From Oceanobacillus sp. FSL K6-2867 (GTDB lineage: Bacteria > Bacillota > Bacilli > Bacillales > Amphibacillaceae), in NCBI RefSeq assembly GCF_037963145.1, contig NZ_CP150144.1, positions 2,976,001 through 3,040,000 on the forward strand: a stretch of 64,000 nt of DNA, in the 5' to 3' direction. Position 1 is the first letter of the stretch. Each line of letters begins with the position of its first letter. Below, one piece after another: positions 1 to 6,850 of this stretch. The notes beneath the pieces were generated by a model, which saw nothing but the letters and a program-made list of their open reading frames with translations, had not been told where the DNA came from and made no database searches. The translations under genes and the position numbers were made by a program.

Positions 1-5
1 TTTCC

Positions 6-36
6 AAGTGCAATGTATTTGCACTTTTCTCTTTCG
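6..36 (+). terminator. Intrinsic terminator of an upstream gene
   Basis: A perfect 8-bp stem (AAGTGCAA / TTGCACTT, loop TGTAT) is followed by a T-rich tail. It closes a transcription unit that lies to the left of the window. Confidence 0.6.
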
Positions 37-44
37 TAAAAATA

Positions 45-60
45 TACCGTACGGGGGAAG
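45..60 (+). promoter_or_regulatory. Candidate CsoR-type copper operator
   Basis: The sequence TACCGTACGGGGGAAG resembles, from memory, the GC-rich CsoR operator of Bacillus copZA (TACCCTACGGGGG-type). It stands just before a GATAAT -10-like element and about 135 bp upstream of a YdhK gene, a family often found with copper-resistance genes. The match is imperfect and the operator assignment is an inference. Confidence 0.35.
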
Positions 61-194
61 AGGATAATGACCAGGGAAAGGTTGTGCAATTTTTATTGTG
101 CTGAAATGGTGGCGAATAGAAAAATGAATTGGACCTAGTAATGCTTAGCGCCTAAAAAATAATTTAGTTGGCAATTATAAAATGGAGGGAAAAA

Positions 195-827
195 ATGATG
201 AATAAGAAATTAATGATAGGAATTGTGGCTTTACTGATGGCTGTTGTATTAGCAGCTTGTGGCGGGAATGAGGAAACTGCCCCTGATAGTAATACGGATA
301 CTGAGAATGGCTCAAGCGAAAGCACGGAAATGAATGAAAAATCTAACTCCGAAGAAGAAAATGATTCTAAAAAATCAGATCATGCAGGTATGGATCATTC
401 AAGTTCAGGTGAAGTTCCTGAGGATTTAGCGAACGCAGAGGATCCAACATATCCTGTGGGAAGTGAAGCTGTGATGAGTGCGGATCACATGAAAGGCATG
501 GATGGAGCTGTTGCAACCATTGAAGGCGCTTATGACACAACAGTTTATGCTGTAACCTATACACCTACAACTGGTGGAGAAGAAGTGGAAAATCATAAAT
601 GGGTTATCCATGAAGAAATTGAAAATCCAGAAGAACAGCCATATGAGCAACGAGATGAAGTTGTGTTAAATGCAGATCATATGGAAGGAATGAAAGGAGC
701 TACGGCTACCATTGATTCGGCAGAAGAAAACAATGTCTACATGGTAAGCTATACAGATTCGGAGACTGGAGAAAAAGTTGAAAATCATAAATGGGTAACG
801 GAAAACGAACTATCACCAGTTGAATAA
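195..827 (+). CDS. ydhK: YdhK family lipoprotein (two DUF1541 repeats)
   Basis: This is a membrane-anchored extracellular lipoprotein. The start is placed at ATG 195 (MMNKK), which follows the site GGAGGG at 184-189; an upstream in-frame ATG at 168 has no ribosome site. A hydrophobic signal segment ends in the lipobox LAAC. A low-complexity Asp/Ser/Glu/Asn spacer with a His-Met patch (HAGMDHSS) follows. Two tandem DUF1541 repeats come next, each with the pattern ADHM-x-GM-x-GA-x-ATI, a Tyr-rich strand and a closing NHKWV. The family is poorly characterised but commonly sits next to copper efflux genes, and the Met/His content fits metal binding. A CsoR-like site upstream supports copper control. 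Function remains inferred. Confidence 0.85.
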   Translation: MMNKKLMIGIVALLMAVVLAACGGNEETAPDSNTDTENGSSESTEMNEKSNSEEENDSKKSDHAGMDHSSSGEVPEDLANAEDPTYPVGSEAVMSADHMKGMDGAVATIEGAYDTTVYAVTYTPTTGGEEVENHKWVIHEEIENPEEQPYEQRDEVVLNADHMEGMKGATATIDSAEENNVYMVSYTDSETGEKVENHKWVTENELSPVE

Positions 828-843
828 TATAATTAGTAAACAA

Positions 844-876
844 AATCCCTCATTTAATAAAGTGAGGGTTTTTTTT
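844..876 (+). terminator. Intrinsic terminator after ydhK
   Basis: The stem AATCCCTCA / TGAGGGTTT is followed by an uninterrupted T run, 17 bases after the ydhK stop. Confidence 0.8.
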
Positions 877-1152
877 GATAAAGGTTTTAAAAAATGGATT
901 CTTGCAGTGGTTAACGTCTTAGCTGCGATTGTATTATAAACTTATTCCATTAACTGGTGAAAAAGTTAGACAAGGCGTTCCAAAAAATTTAAATAGAATA
1001 AGCAATTAAACCATCTTTTTCAATTATACTAAAAAAATAGTCGAGAAATGTAAAACGATTATTAAAGGAATTTCGTTCCCTCTTGTAGAAATGATTAGTA
1101 TAAGGACGTTGTCTCGGGAGCACTAATCGAATATACAAGGAAGGTGAACGAT
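877..1152. other. Gap without a recognisable gene
   Basis: About 275 bases with no supportable gene. One short open stretch near 885-940 would encode a hydrophobic tail (FKKWILAVVNVLAAIVL) with no start, and may be a decayed membrane-protein end. Nothing else was seen. Confidence 0.3.
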
Positions 1153-1710
1153 ATGCTCAAGAAAAATTTTCTTTCAAAAACTTTATTAAGATGGATGCCA
1201 ACTAATGAACAAAGTGTGTATGAAAAAAAGCTTACTGTTGTTATGAAACGTTTAAAGGTTCAAAATTACAAGTTTAATTGGGATCGTACGAGTTGCTTTG
1301 TTGAATTTAGTTACAGTGGGAATCTTTACAGACTAGAACACTCTATTGAAAAGGCAAAGAAAAATGGATTTTTTTTACACAATGGATTGGATTGTTTGAT
1401 GGAGTTAACCCAGTCATTGGAAGATCTATGCGGTATCATTGATAGAGGTATGTATGACTTCGAAACATGGATATCTGGCATGAAACAGTCACCTTCAGAA
1501 GAAATGATGCCTGAATTCCAAGAAGAAGAATTTGAAATAAGATATAAGACATTGGAAAGACACCTTCTTGCGGAATATAACACAGAGGAACTGAAGGAAC
1601 TTTTCCCATTTGGAACGGAACGACCACTAAAAGAATATAAACCAAATCAGATTAATCAACGATCACAAAATAAAAAAGCTAGATTTGAAGAAATAGTAAG
1701 CAAGATATAG
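1153..1710 (+). CDS. Hypothetical protein, possible degenerate J-domain relative
   Basis: A 185-residue cytoplasmic protein with no signal peptide. The start at ATG 1153 is preferred over GTG 1144 because the AAGGAAGGTG ribosome site then has normal spacing. The middle (MKRLKV-x-NYKFNWDR to GMYDFETWISGMK) recalls, from memory, the N-terminal half of Bacillus mobile-element proteins that end in a J domain. The C-terminal segment here (RYKTLERHLLAEYN) sits where such a J domain would be but has no HPD tripeptide. The gene is alone, with no operon partner. I cannot assign a function, and the resemblance is weak. Confidence 0.6.
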   Translation: MLKKNFLSKTLLRWMPTNEQSVYEKKLTVVMKRLKVQNYKFNWDRTSCFVEFSYSGNLYRLEHSIEKAKKNGFFLHNGLDCLMELTQSLEDLCGIIDRGMYDFETWISGMKQSPSEEMMPEFQEEEFEIRYKTLERHLLAEYNTEELKELFPFGTERPLKEYKPNQINQRSQNKKARFEEIVSKI

Positions 1711-1772
1711 GAAATAAACACTTTCTATACGGGAACATCGAGAATATGATGTGGAAAGCATTTGACGTGGCC

Positions 1773-1801
1773 TTTACAATATATGGTACATTAATTATAA
1801 T
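1773..1801 (+). promoter_or_regulatory. Strong sigma-A promoter of a short RNA
   Basis: TTTACA at 1773-1778 and TATAAT at 1796-1801 are separated by exactly 17 bases. No coding region follows before a terminator at 1849-1877. Confidence 0.55.
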
Positions 1802-1807
1802 GAGCAA

Positions 1808-1877
1808 CGTAAATTAATTGCGTTGTCTAACTTAAAATAGGAAAAGTTAAAAGTCGATTAAAATGTCGGCTTTTTTT
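1808..1877 (+). ncRNA. Candidate small RNA of about 70 nt
   Basis: The predicted transcript runs from just after the promoter at 1773-1801 to an intrinsic terminator. It can form three stems: CAACG/CGTTG, AACTT/AAGTT and the terminator AAAAGTCGA/TCGGCTTTT with its T run. The only reading frame is a four-to-five-codon stub. The gene is inferred purely from promoter plus terminator; I do not recognise the RNA. Confidence 0.45.
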
Positions 1878-2088
1878 GTTTCATAACGCATGTGTTATAT
1901 CATATTTTTTAAATGCAAATTTGGTTGGTATAAAATGAAAGCAGCAATTTCCCTGTTATCTAAACTGTTTATCTTATTTAACCCTAAATTCTAATTGAAT
2001 TCTAATATTACGTTCACTTGTTTTTAATCTCAGCCGGCTATATTAAACATGTACCAAAAATAAAGTTGAATTTAGGAGGAGATAGGTA

Positions 2089-2676
2089 ATGAAAAACAAA
2101 ATGTTAATCGGTGTATTGTCAACAGCAGCAATTTTAGGTGGAGCAGTAACAGTAGGAGCTCAAACAGATGACAGCGTACAAACGATTCAAGACAACAATT
2201 TTGTTTCTAAACAACAAGCAATAGAAACTGCTGAAGAGACCGTAAATGGAACAGTTATAGAAGTTGAATTAGATGAAGATGATAACCAATATGTTTATGA
2301 ATTAGAACTGAACACGAATCAAGGAGAAGCAGAAGTAAAAGTTGATGCTGTTACGGGAAAAGTATTAGATAAAGAATATGATCATGATAATGACGAAGAT
2401 GATCGTTATGATGACAAAGAACAAATTCTTCAAGACGACAATTTTATTTCTAAACAACAAGCAATAGAAATTGCAGAAAAAGCTGTAAAAGGAACAGTAA
2501 CAGAAGTTGAATTAGATGAAGATGATAATCAATATGTTTATGAATTAGAACTAGACACGAATCAAGGAGAGGCAGAAGTCGAAGTTGATGGTGCTACAGG
2601 AAAAGTATTAGATAAAGAATATGACGATGATAACGATGATAACGATGATAACGATGATGACGATTTAGATGACTAA
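2089..2676 (+). CDS. Secreted protein with two PepSY domains
   Basis: The start at ATG 2089 follows AGGAGGAGATAGGTA. A Sec signal peptide (MKNKMLIGVLSTAAILGG, probable cleavage near VGA-Q) precedes two near-identical PepSY repeats. Each repeat has the pattern ISKQQAIEIAE, GTV-x-EVELDEDDNQYVYELEL and GKVLDKEYD. The copies are so alike that they point to recent internal duplication. The end is a run of Asp and Asn codons (GATGATAAC repeats at 2629-2660), probably slippage-prone and possibly calcium-binding. PepSY domains are found in peptidase inhibitors and wall-associated proteins; the role here is unknown. The gene is monocistronic. Confidence 0.85.
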   Translation: MKNKMLIGVLSTAAILGGAVTVGAQTDDSVQTIQDNNFVSKQQAIETAEETVNGTVIEVELDEDDNQYVYELELNTNQGEAEVKVDAVTGKVLDKEYDHDNDEDDRYDDKEQILQDDNFISKQQAIEIAEKAVKGTVTEVELDEDDNQYVYELELDTNQGEAEVEVDGATGKVLDKEYDDDNDDNDDNDDDDLDD

Positions 2677-2719
2677 TTTAAATTAGGTAACTTGGATGAG
2701 CTATAACGTTAAAAGTATT

Positions 2720-2758
2720 AAAAAGCTGATTTTCTTGTATAAAGGAAATCAGCTTTTT
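2720..2758 (+). terminator. Intrinsic terminator after the PepSY gene
   Basis: The stem AAAAGCTGATTT / AAATCAGCTTTTT with a T tail lies 44 bases after the stop codon. Confidence 0.8.
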
Positions 2759-3247
2759 CCAGTTCTGGTATTTGGTTTTATTTTCTCTCGAGTATTCACT
2801 TTATCTCAGTAATTTGCGGCTGCATTTCCCATGAAAGAAAAACAGACCTCAAACTTTAAGTGACGGATCAAGGGGAGGAGAGAAAATCTAAAAATATCTA
2901 ATATTTAGGAGTCCAAATATCTTAGCGTTCCGCATTCTTCCTTTCATCGCTATGCTGACATAAAAGGATTTAAATATCTAAATTGTTCAGCAGGAAGCAT
3001 ACTAAAATTTATGTACCACTTTGAATCGGCGTAGAGCATATTCATTAGCTTGTAATTTTATTTCCCCTGGTTTATCCACTCGAGGACAAAATAGTAGCTG
3101 TTGTTTGGAAGGAAAGCTATTAAAATCCCCAACTACCTAAATATAGTAATACATTTATTGCTATTGACGTAATTTTTCAAACAATATAAAGTAGTCATAT
3201 ATTAATTTGCAACTAAGATAGGATGCGTCATGGAAGGGAGTTATAGG
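2759..3247. other. Gap of about 490 bases before nhaC
   Basis: No gene is supported. A promoter-like TTGACG near 3163 with a TATAAA-like box about 15 bases further on could drive nhaC. Short AT-rich dyads (ATATCTAATATT) are present, but nothing is recognisable. Confidence 0.3.
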
Positions 3248-4660
3248 ATGAAGGGAAGAGAACCAAATCTATTACTGGCACTTATTCCGCTTATTATTTT
3301 AATAGGTGCAGCAGCGATGTCGATTTTTTACTGGGATGCAGGAATGTTTATCCCGCTTATAAGTGGAATTGCAGCCGCATGTATCGTTGGGAAAATAATA
3401 GGATACCAATGGGATGACTTGCAAAATGCCCTTTCTAATGGGGTTTCAAAAGCATTGCCAGCTGTTTTTATTTTATTTATTATCGGTACGATTATTGGAA
3501 CATGGATTTTGAGCGGGGTAATTCCAACGCTTATTTATTATGGACTCGCTATTGTGAATCCTGCCTTTTTCGTTCCGCTTGTATGTCTTGTAACGGGGGT
3601 TGTATCCTTAATCCTTGGAAGCTCTTTTACTTCCATTGCCACCGTTGGACTCGCATTTATCGCAATTGGACAGGGGATGGACTTTCCGCTGCCGCTTGTT
3701 GCGGGAGCAGTAATTTCCGGAGCCTTCTTCGGTGATAAATTATCGCCGCTCTCTGATACGACAAACGTAGCGCCCGCAATGGTTGGTGAAAATTTATTTG
3801 CACATGTGCGTCACATGCTTTGGGATACGATTCCTGCGTTTGTATTGTCGATCCTATTATATTGGATGATCGGTCTGAATTATGTGTCCACCGCCGCTAG
3901 TCTTGAAAAAATCGGGGAAATTATGCAGGGGCTGGAAGCACAGTTTGTTATCCATCCATTACTTTTCGTTGTCCCAATTTTTACATTGTTTTTAATGCTA
4001 AAGCAATATCCAGCAATTCCTTCCTTGATGCTTATAGCAGTTCTTGGTGGAGTTACCGCCATGCTTGTACAAGGGAGTAATTTGACAGAGGTCGTACAAG
4101 CAATGACTTCTGGTTACGTATCAGAAAGTGGAATCGAAGAAATTGATTCATTGCTGTCCAATGGCGGCATCAACTCGATGCTCAACACGATTGGACTTAT
4201 TATTATCGCGACAGCACTTGGTGGCGTGCTTGAAGCTACCGGCGTATTTAAAACAATTGTTTCTACCATCGTTGCTAGAATCCGTTCAGTAGGCTCATTG
4301 ATTTTATCAACCATTCTATCAACTTTTATTATAGCTTTTGCCAGTGGGGCACAATTTCTTGCAGTTATTTTGCCTGCAAGGGGATTTCTTGAAACGTATA
4401 AAAAGTTCGGGCTTTCACCATTGAATTTATCGAGAAGTGTAGAGGCCGCAGGAACAGTAGGGATAAACCTTGTTCCATGGGGAGTGCCAGCTGTCTTTGC
4501 CGCAAGTGTGCTTGGTGTTCCGGCAATTGAATTTATTCCGTTTATCTTTTTTGCCTTTCTTGTGCCACTCATAAATATCATATTTGGCTACACAGGATTC
4601 TCGATAAAACGAATTCCCGCGACTTCATCATTGCAAAACACAAAGGAGAAGATCTTATAA
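3248..4660 (+). CDS. nhaC: Na+/H+ antiporter NhaC family protein
   Basis: An integral membrane antiporter expected to expel Na+ in exchange for H+. The start at ATG 3248 (MKGREPN) is chosen because GGAAGGG lies 8-9 bases upstream; ATG 3230 is also in frame. The protein has about 470 residues and around a dozen hydrophobic segments. It carries the family signature region GDKLSPLSDTTNVAPAM and a conserved GTVGINLVPWGVPA block near the C terminus. The stop overlaps the next start (TAATG), so the metallo-hydrolase downstream is translationally coupled. Sodium export fits a halotolerant host; some NhaC relatives exchange organic acids, so the substrate is not certain. Confidence 0.9.
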   Translation: MKGREPNLLLALIPLIILIGAAAMSIFYWDAGMFIPLISGIAAACIVGKIIGYQWDDLQNALSNGVSKALPAVFILFIIGTIIGTWILSGVIPTLIYYGLAIVNPAFFVPLVCLVTGVVSLILGSSFTSIATVGLAFIAIGQGMDFPLPLVAGAVISGAFFGDKLSPLSDTTNVAPAMVGENLFAHVRHMLWDTIPAFVLSILLYWMIGLNYVSTAASLEKIGEIMQGLEAQFVIHPLLFVVPIFTLFLMLKQYPAIPSLMLIAVLGGVTAMLVQGSNLTEVVQAMTSGYVSESGIEEIDSLLSNGGINSMLNTIGLIIIATALGGVLEATGVFKTIVSTIVARIRSVGSLILSTILSTFIIAFASGAQFLAVILPARGFLETYKKFGLSPLNLSRSVEAAGTVGINLVPWGVPAVFAASVLGVPAIEFIPFIFFAFLVPLINIIFGYTGFSIKRIPATSSLQNTKEKIL

Positions 4661-5514
4661 TGTTCGTAAAAGTTCTGGGGACTGCGCAAGACGCAGGAGT
4701 TCCCCACCCAAATTGCTTTTGTGAAAACTGTGAGCAAGCAAGGCAGGATAAAAATTATCGCCGTCTCGCTGCATCGCTATCATTGCATTTTGAGGAAAGT
4801 AATAAGTGGTATATGATCGACCCATCACCAGATTTTAAAGAACAGCTTATGATGGTCCAGCAGCAAAAGCAATGGAGAAAAATGATGGATGGCATTTTTC
4901 TTACACATGCACATATTGGACACTACACAGGTCTGATGTTTCTAGGAAAAGAAGCAGTTTCTACTCACAAGCTGCCTGTTATGGCAGGGGAAAAGATGAA
5001 CGATTTTCTATCCTCTCATTATCCGTGGAAGCAGTTAATTGATTTTAACAATATTGATTTGCACCCATTACAAGCAGGACAAGCTTATGAATTGCCGGAG
5101 GGTGCAAGTATTATTCCACTATCTGTCCCACATCGCAATGAGTTTTCCGAGACGTTTTGCTTCCTTATACAAGGTCCACAAAAACGATTGCTGTATATTC
5201 CAGATATCGACAGATGGGAACAATGGAATATAAAACTCGATGAACTAATGAAAGACATCGACTACTGCTTCATTGATGGGACATTTTACTCGGTTGCAGA
5301 ATTTGAACAGATTGGGCGATCGTATCATGATATTCCCCATCCATTAATAACCGTCTCAATGGAAAAGTTTAAAGCCTATAAAAATAGCTGCAATATCTAT
5401 TTCACCCACTTCAACCACTCCAATCCCGTAATAGGTTTGGATAAAAAATATAGAGAATTAATTGAAACAGCTGGATTTTTTGTATTGGAGGATGGACAGG
5501 AGTTTTATTTGTAG
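4660..5514 (+). CDS. PqqB-like MBL-fold metallo-hydrolase
   Basis: A cytoplasmic metallo-beta-lactamase-fold protein of 284 residues resembling PqqB. An N-terminal Cys cluster (NCFCENC, Cys19/21/24) matches the zinc-knuckle position of PqqB. The metal motif is THAHIGHYTG (His83, His85, His88), with further ligands likely in DIDRW, DGTFYS and HFNHSNP. PqqB acts in pyrroloquinoline quinone biosynthesis, but no pqqA, pqqC, pqqD or pqqE lies nearby, so a PQQ role is not supported. The start codon overlaps the nhaC stop by one base and uses AAAGGAGAA. The tight pairing with an antiporter suggests a linked but unknown role. Confidence 0.8.
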   Translation: MFVKVLGTAQDAGVPHPNCFCENCEQARQDKNYRRLAASLSLHFEESNKWYMIDPSPDFKEQLMMVQQQKQWRKMMDGIFLTHAHIGHYTGLMFLGKEAVSTHKLPVMAGEKMNDFLSSHYPWKQLIDFNNIDLHPLQAGQAYELPEGASIIPLSVPHRNEFSETFCFLIQGPQKRLLYIPDIDRWEQWNIKLDELMKDIDYCFIDGTFYSVAEFEQIGRSYHDIPHPLITVSMEKFKAYKNSCNIYFTHFNHSNPVIGLDKKYRELIETAGFFVLEDGQEFYL

Positions 5515-5522
5515 GATTTTAT

Positions 5523-5558
5523 AAAGAGGGATAGAACTTGGATGTTCTATCCCTTTTA
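5523..5558 (+). terminator. Terminator of the nhaC-hydrolase operon
   Basis: A perfect 11-bp core stem (AGGGATAGAAC / GTTCTATCCCT, loop TTGGAT) flanked by A and T runs lies nine bases after the stop. Confidence 0.85.
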
Positions 5559-5568
5559 ATGTGCACTG

Positions 5569-5820
5569 CCTCAGGCCGAAACAGCACCACGGCCAGAGAA
5601 AACAGCACTACCCCGGGCCGAAACAGCACCACCCAGCCAAGAAACAGCACCATCCCGGGCCGAAACAGCACCACCTCGGGCCAAAACAGCACCACCCCGG
5701 GCCGAAACAGCACCACGGCCAGAGAAAACAGCACCATGGAGCCAAGGAACAGCACCACCCCCGTCCAAAACAGCACCATCAATCCAAGAAACAGCACCCT
5801 CCCCGGCCAAAACACCATCC
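5569..5820. repeat. Phased 21-bp repeat array, copy 1
   Basis: Eleven cores of AACAGCACCA (last ones degenerate) start at 5580 and recur every 21 bases to 5790, with a broken twelfth at 5811. Each core is preceded by an 11-base segment drawn from a few types such as CCCCGGGCCGA, CGGCCAGAGAA and CCCAGCCAAGA. There is no indel in the register. The array is much more GC-rich than its surroundings and lies between a terminator and the next promoter, so it may not be transcribed. A second array of the same family is at 39516-39956. Confidence 0.9.
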
Positions 5821-5835
5821 CCCTAAAGCCAATCT

Positions 5836-5865
5836 TTGATTTCTCCCCCAAATCATGTATACAAT
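5836..5865 (+). promoter_or_regulatory. Promoter candidate for yojN
   Basis: TTGATT at 5836-5841 and TACAAT at 5860-5865 are spaced by 18 bases, directly after the repeat array and ahead of the AGGAAGGAG ribosome site. Confidence 0.5.
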
Positions 5866-5887
5866 GTCCTAGGAAGGAGTTTTTGCA

Positions 5888-6766
5888 TTGAACATAAATT
5901 ATCAGTTACCTGAAAATATAAATCAACAACTAAATGAGACACGGAAAGTAAGACAAGCTGAGGAGTTTCAGGATTTAATTCGACCTGGTGGCTATGTGCC
6001 GCCGCATATGGATTTACTTGCAGATGCTATTACTGCTTTAAGTATGGGGAAAAATGTTTTGTTAAAAGGTCCTACTGGGGCAGGGAAAACGAAATTTGCG
6101 GAGACGCTATCACAGTTGTTTCAGCAGCCGATGTTCAGTGTGAACTGTTCGGTGGATTTGGATGCGGAAAGCTTGCTTGGGTTTAAAACAATTGCTTATG
6201 AGGATGAAAAGCAGGTGATTGAGTTTATCCCGGGTCCTGTGACAAATGCGATGAAAGCTGGTTGCTTCCTATATATTGATGAGGTAAATATGGCTAAGCC
6301 GGAAACATTGCCGCTTATTAATGGGGTGCTTGATTATCGGAGAACAATCACGAATCCATTTACAAATGAAATAATTACTGCCAAAGAAGGCTTTGGCGTG
6401 ATTGCGGCGATCAATGAAGGATACATTGGCACTGTTCCGCTTAACGAAGCATTGAAAAACCGCTTCATAGTTATTGAGGTTCCATATATTGAGGGCGAGC
6501 AGTTAAAGCAGCTTATTGTTTCCAATACAAAATTAACGGATAATACGCTCATTGATTTATTTGTAAAATTATCCAGTGATTTAATTACCGCTGTTTTTCA
6601 AGGGAAGTTGTCTGAGGATGCGGCATCGATTCGTGCGTTGCTTGATGCTTGTGATTTGAGTGTGTTGATTCCTCCGAAACGGGCAATTTTACGTTCGATT
6701 GTTGATAAATTGGATGAAGAACGCGAACGTGAATTTGTGAAAAACCTGGCAGAAACGTTATTTTAG
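5888..6766 (+). CDS. yojN: MoxR/NorQ-type AAA+ ATPase YojN
   Basis: A cytoplasmic AAA_5 ATPase of 292 residues starting at TTG 5888 after AGGAAGGAG. Walker A is GPTGAGKT (residues 61-68), Walker B is LYIDE (about 128-132), and the sensor region is AAINEGY with the downstream arginine block NEALKNRF. NorQ/CbbQ-type ATPases work with a VWA partner to insert metals into, or remodel, target enzymes. The partner yojO follows. B. subtilis carries the same pair under these names. No nitric-oxide reductase or other obvious client is nearby, so the target is unknown. Confidence 0.9.
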   Translation: MNINYQLPENINQQLNETRKVRQAEEFQDLIRPGGYVPPHMDLLADAITALSMGKNVLLKGPTGAGKTKFAETLSQLFQQPMFSVNCSVDLDAESLLGFKTIAYEDEKQVIEFIPGPVTNAMKAGCFLYIDEVNMAKPETLPLINGVLDYRRTITNPFTNEIITAKEGFGVIAAINEGYIGTVPLNEALKNRFIVIEVPYIEGEQLKQLIVSNTKLTDNTLIDLFVKLSSDLITAVFQGKLSEDAASIRALLDACDLSVLIPPKRAILRSIVDKLDEEREREFVKNLAETLF

Positions 6767-6796
6767 CAAGCAGGATAATATAAAATATTCCAGCAA

Positions 6797-6835
6797 GGCA
6801 TCCACCCAAAAACCTGGTGGCTGCCAAGTTTTTTT
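6797..6835 (+). terminator. Hairpin with T run between yojN and yojO
   Basis: GGCATCCACC pairs with GGTGGCTGCC (one mismatch) and is followed by AAGTTTTTTT. It may act as a partial terminator that lowers yojO expression relative to yojN. Confidence 0.55.
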
Positions 6836-6850
6836 AAAGGAGAATGCCAG

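Noticed and set aside
4114..4581. A 155-residue frame antisense to nhaC, and a similar long antisense frame at 28607-29200
   Set aside because: Both are complements of strongly biased coding sequence and lack start signals.
5569..5820. CRISPR array
   Set aside because: A 10-base constant part and 11-base segments that recur and alternate do not fit CRISPR repeat and spacer sizes, and no cas genes are present.
5538..5891. Long overlapping reading frames through the first repeat array on both strands
   Set aside because: They arise because the 21-bp unit is a multiple of three and holds no stop in several frames. They have no ribosome sites, and the peptides are pure seven-residue repeats.
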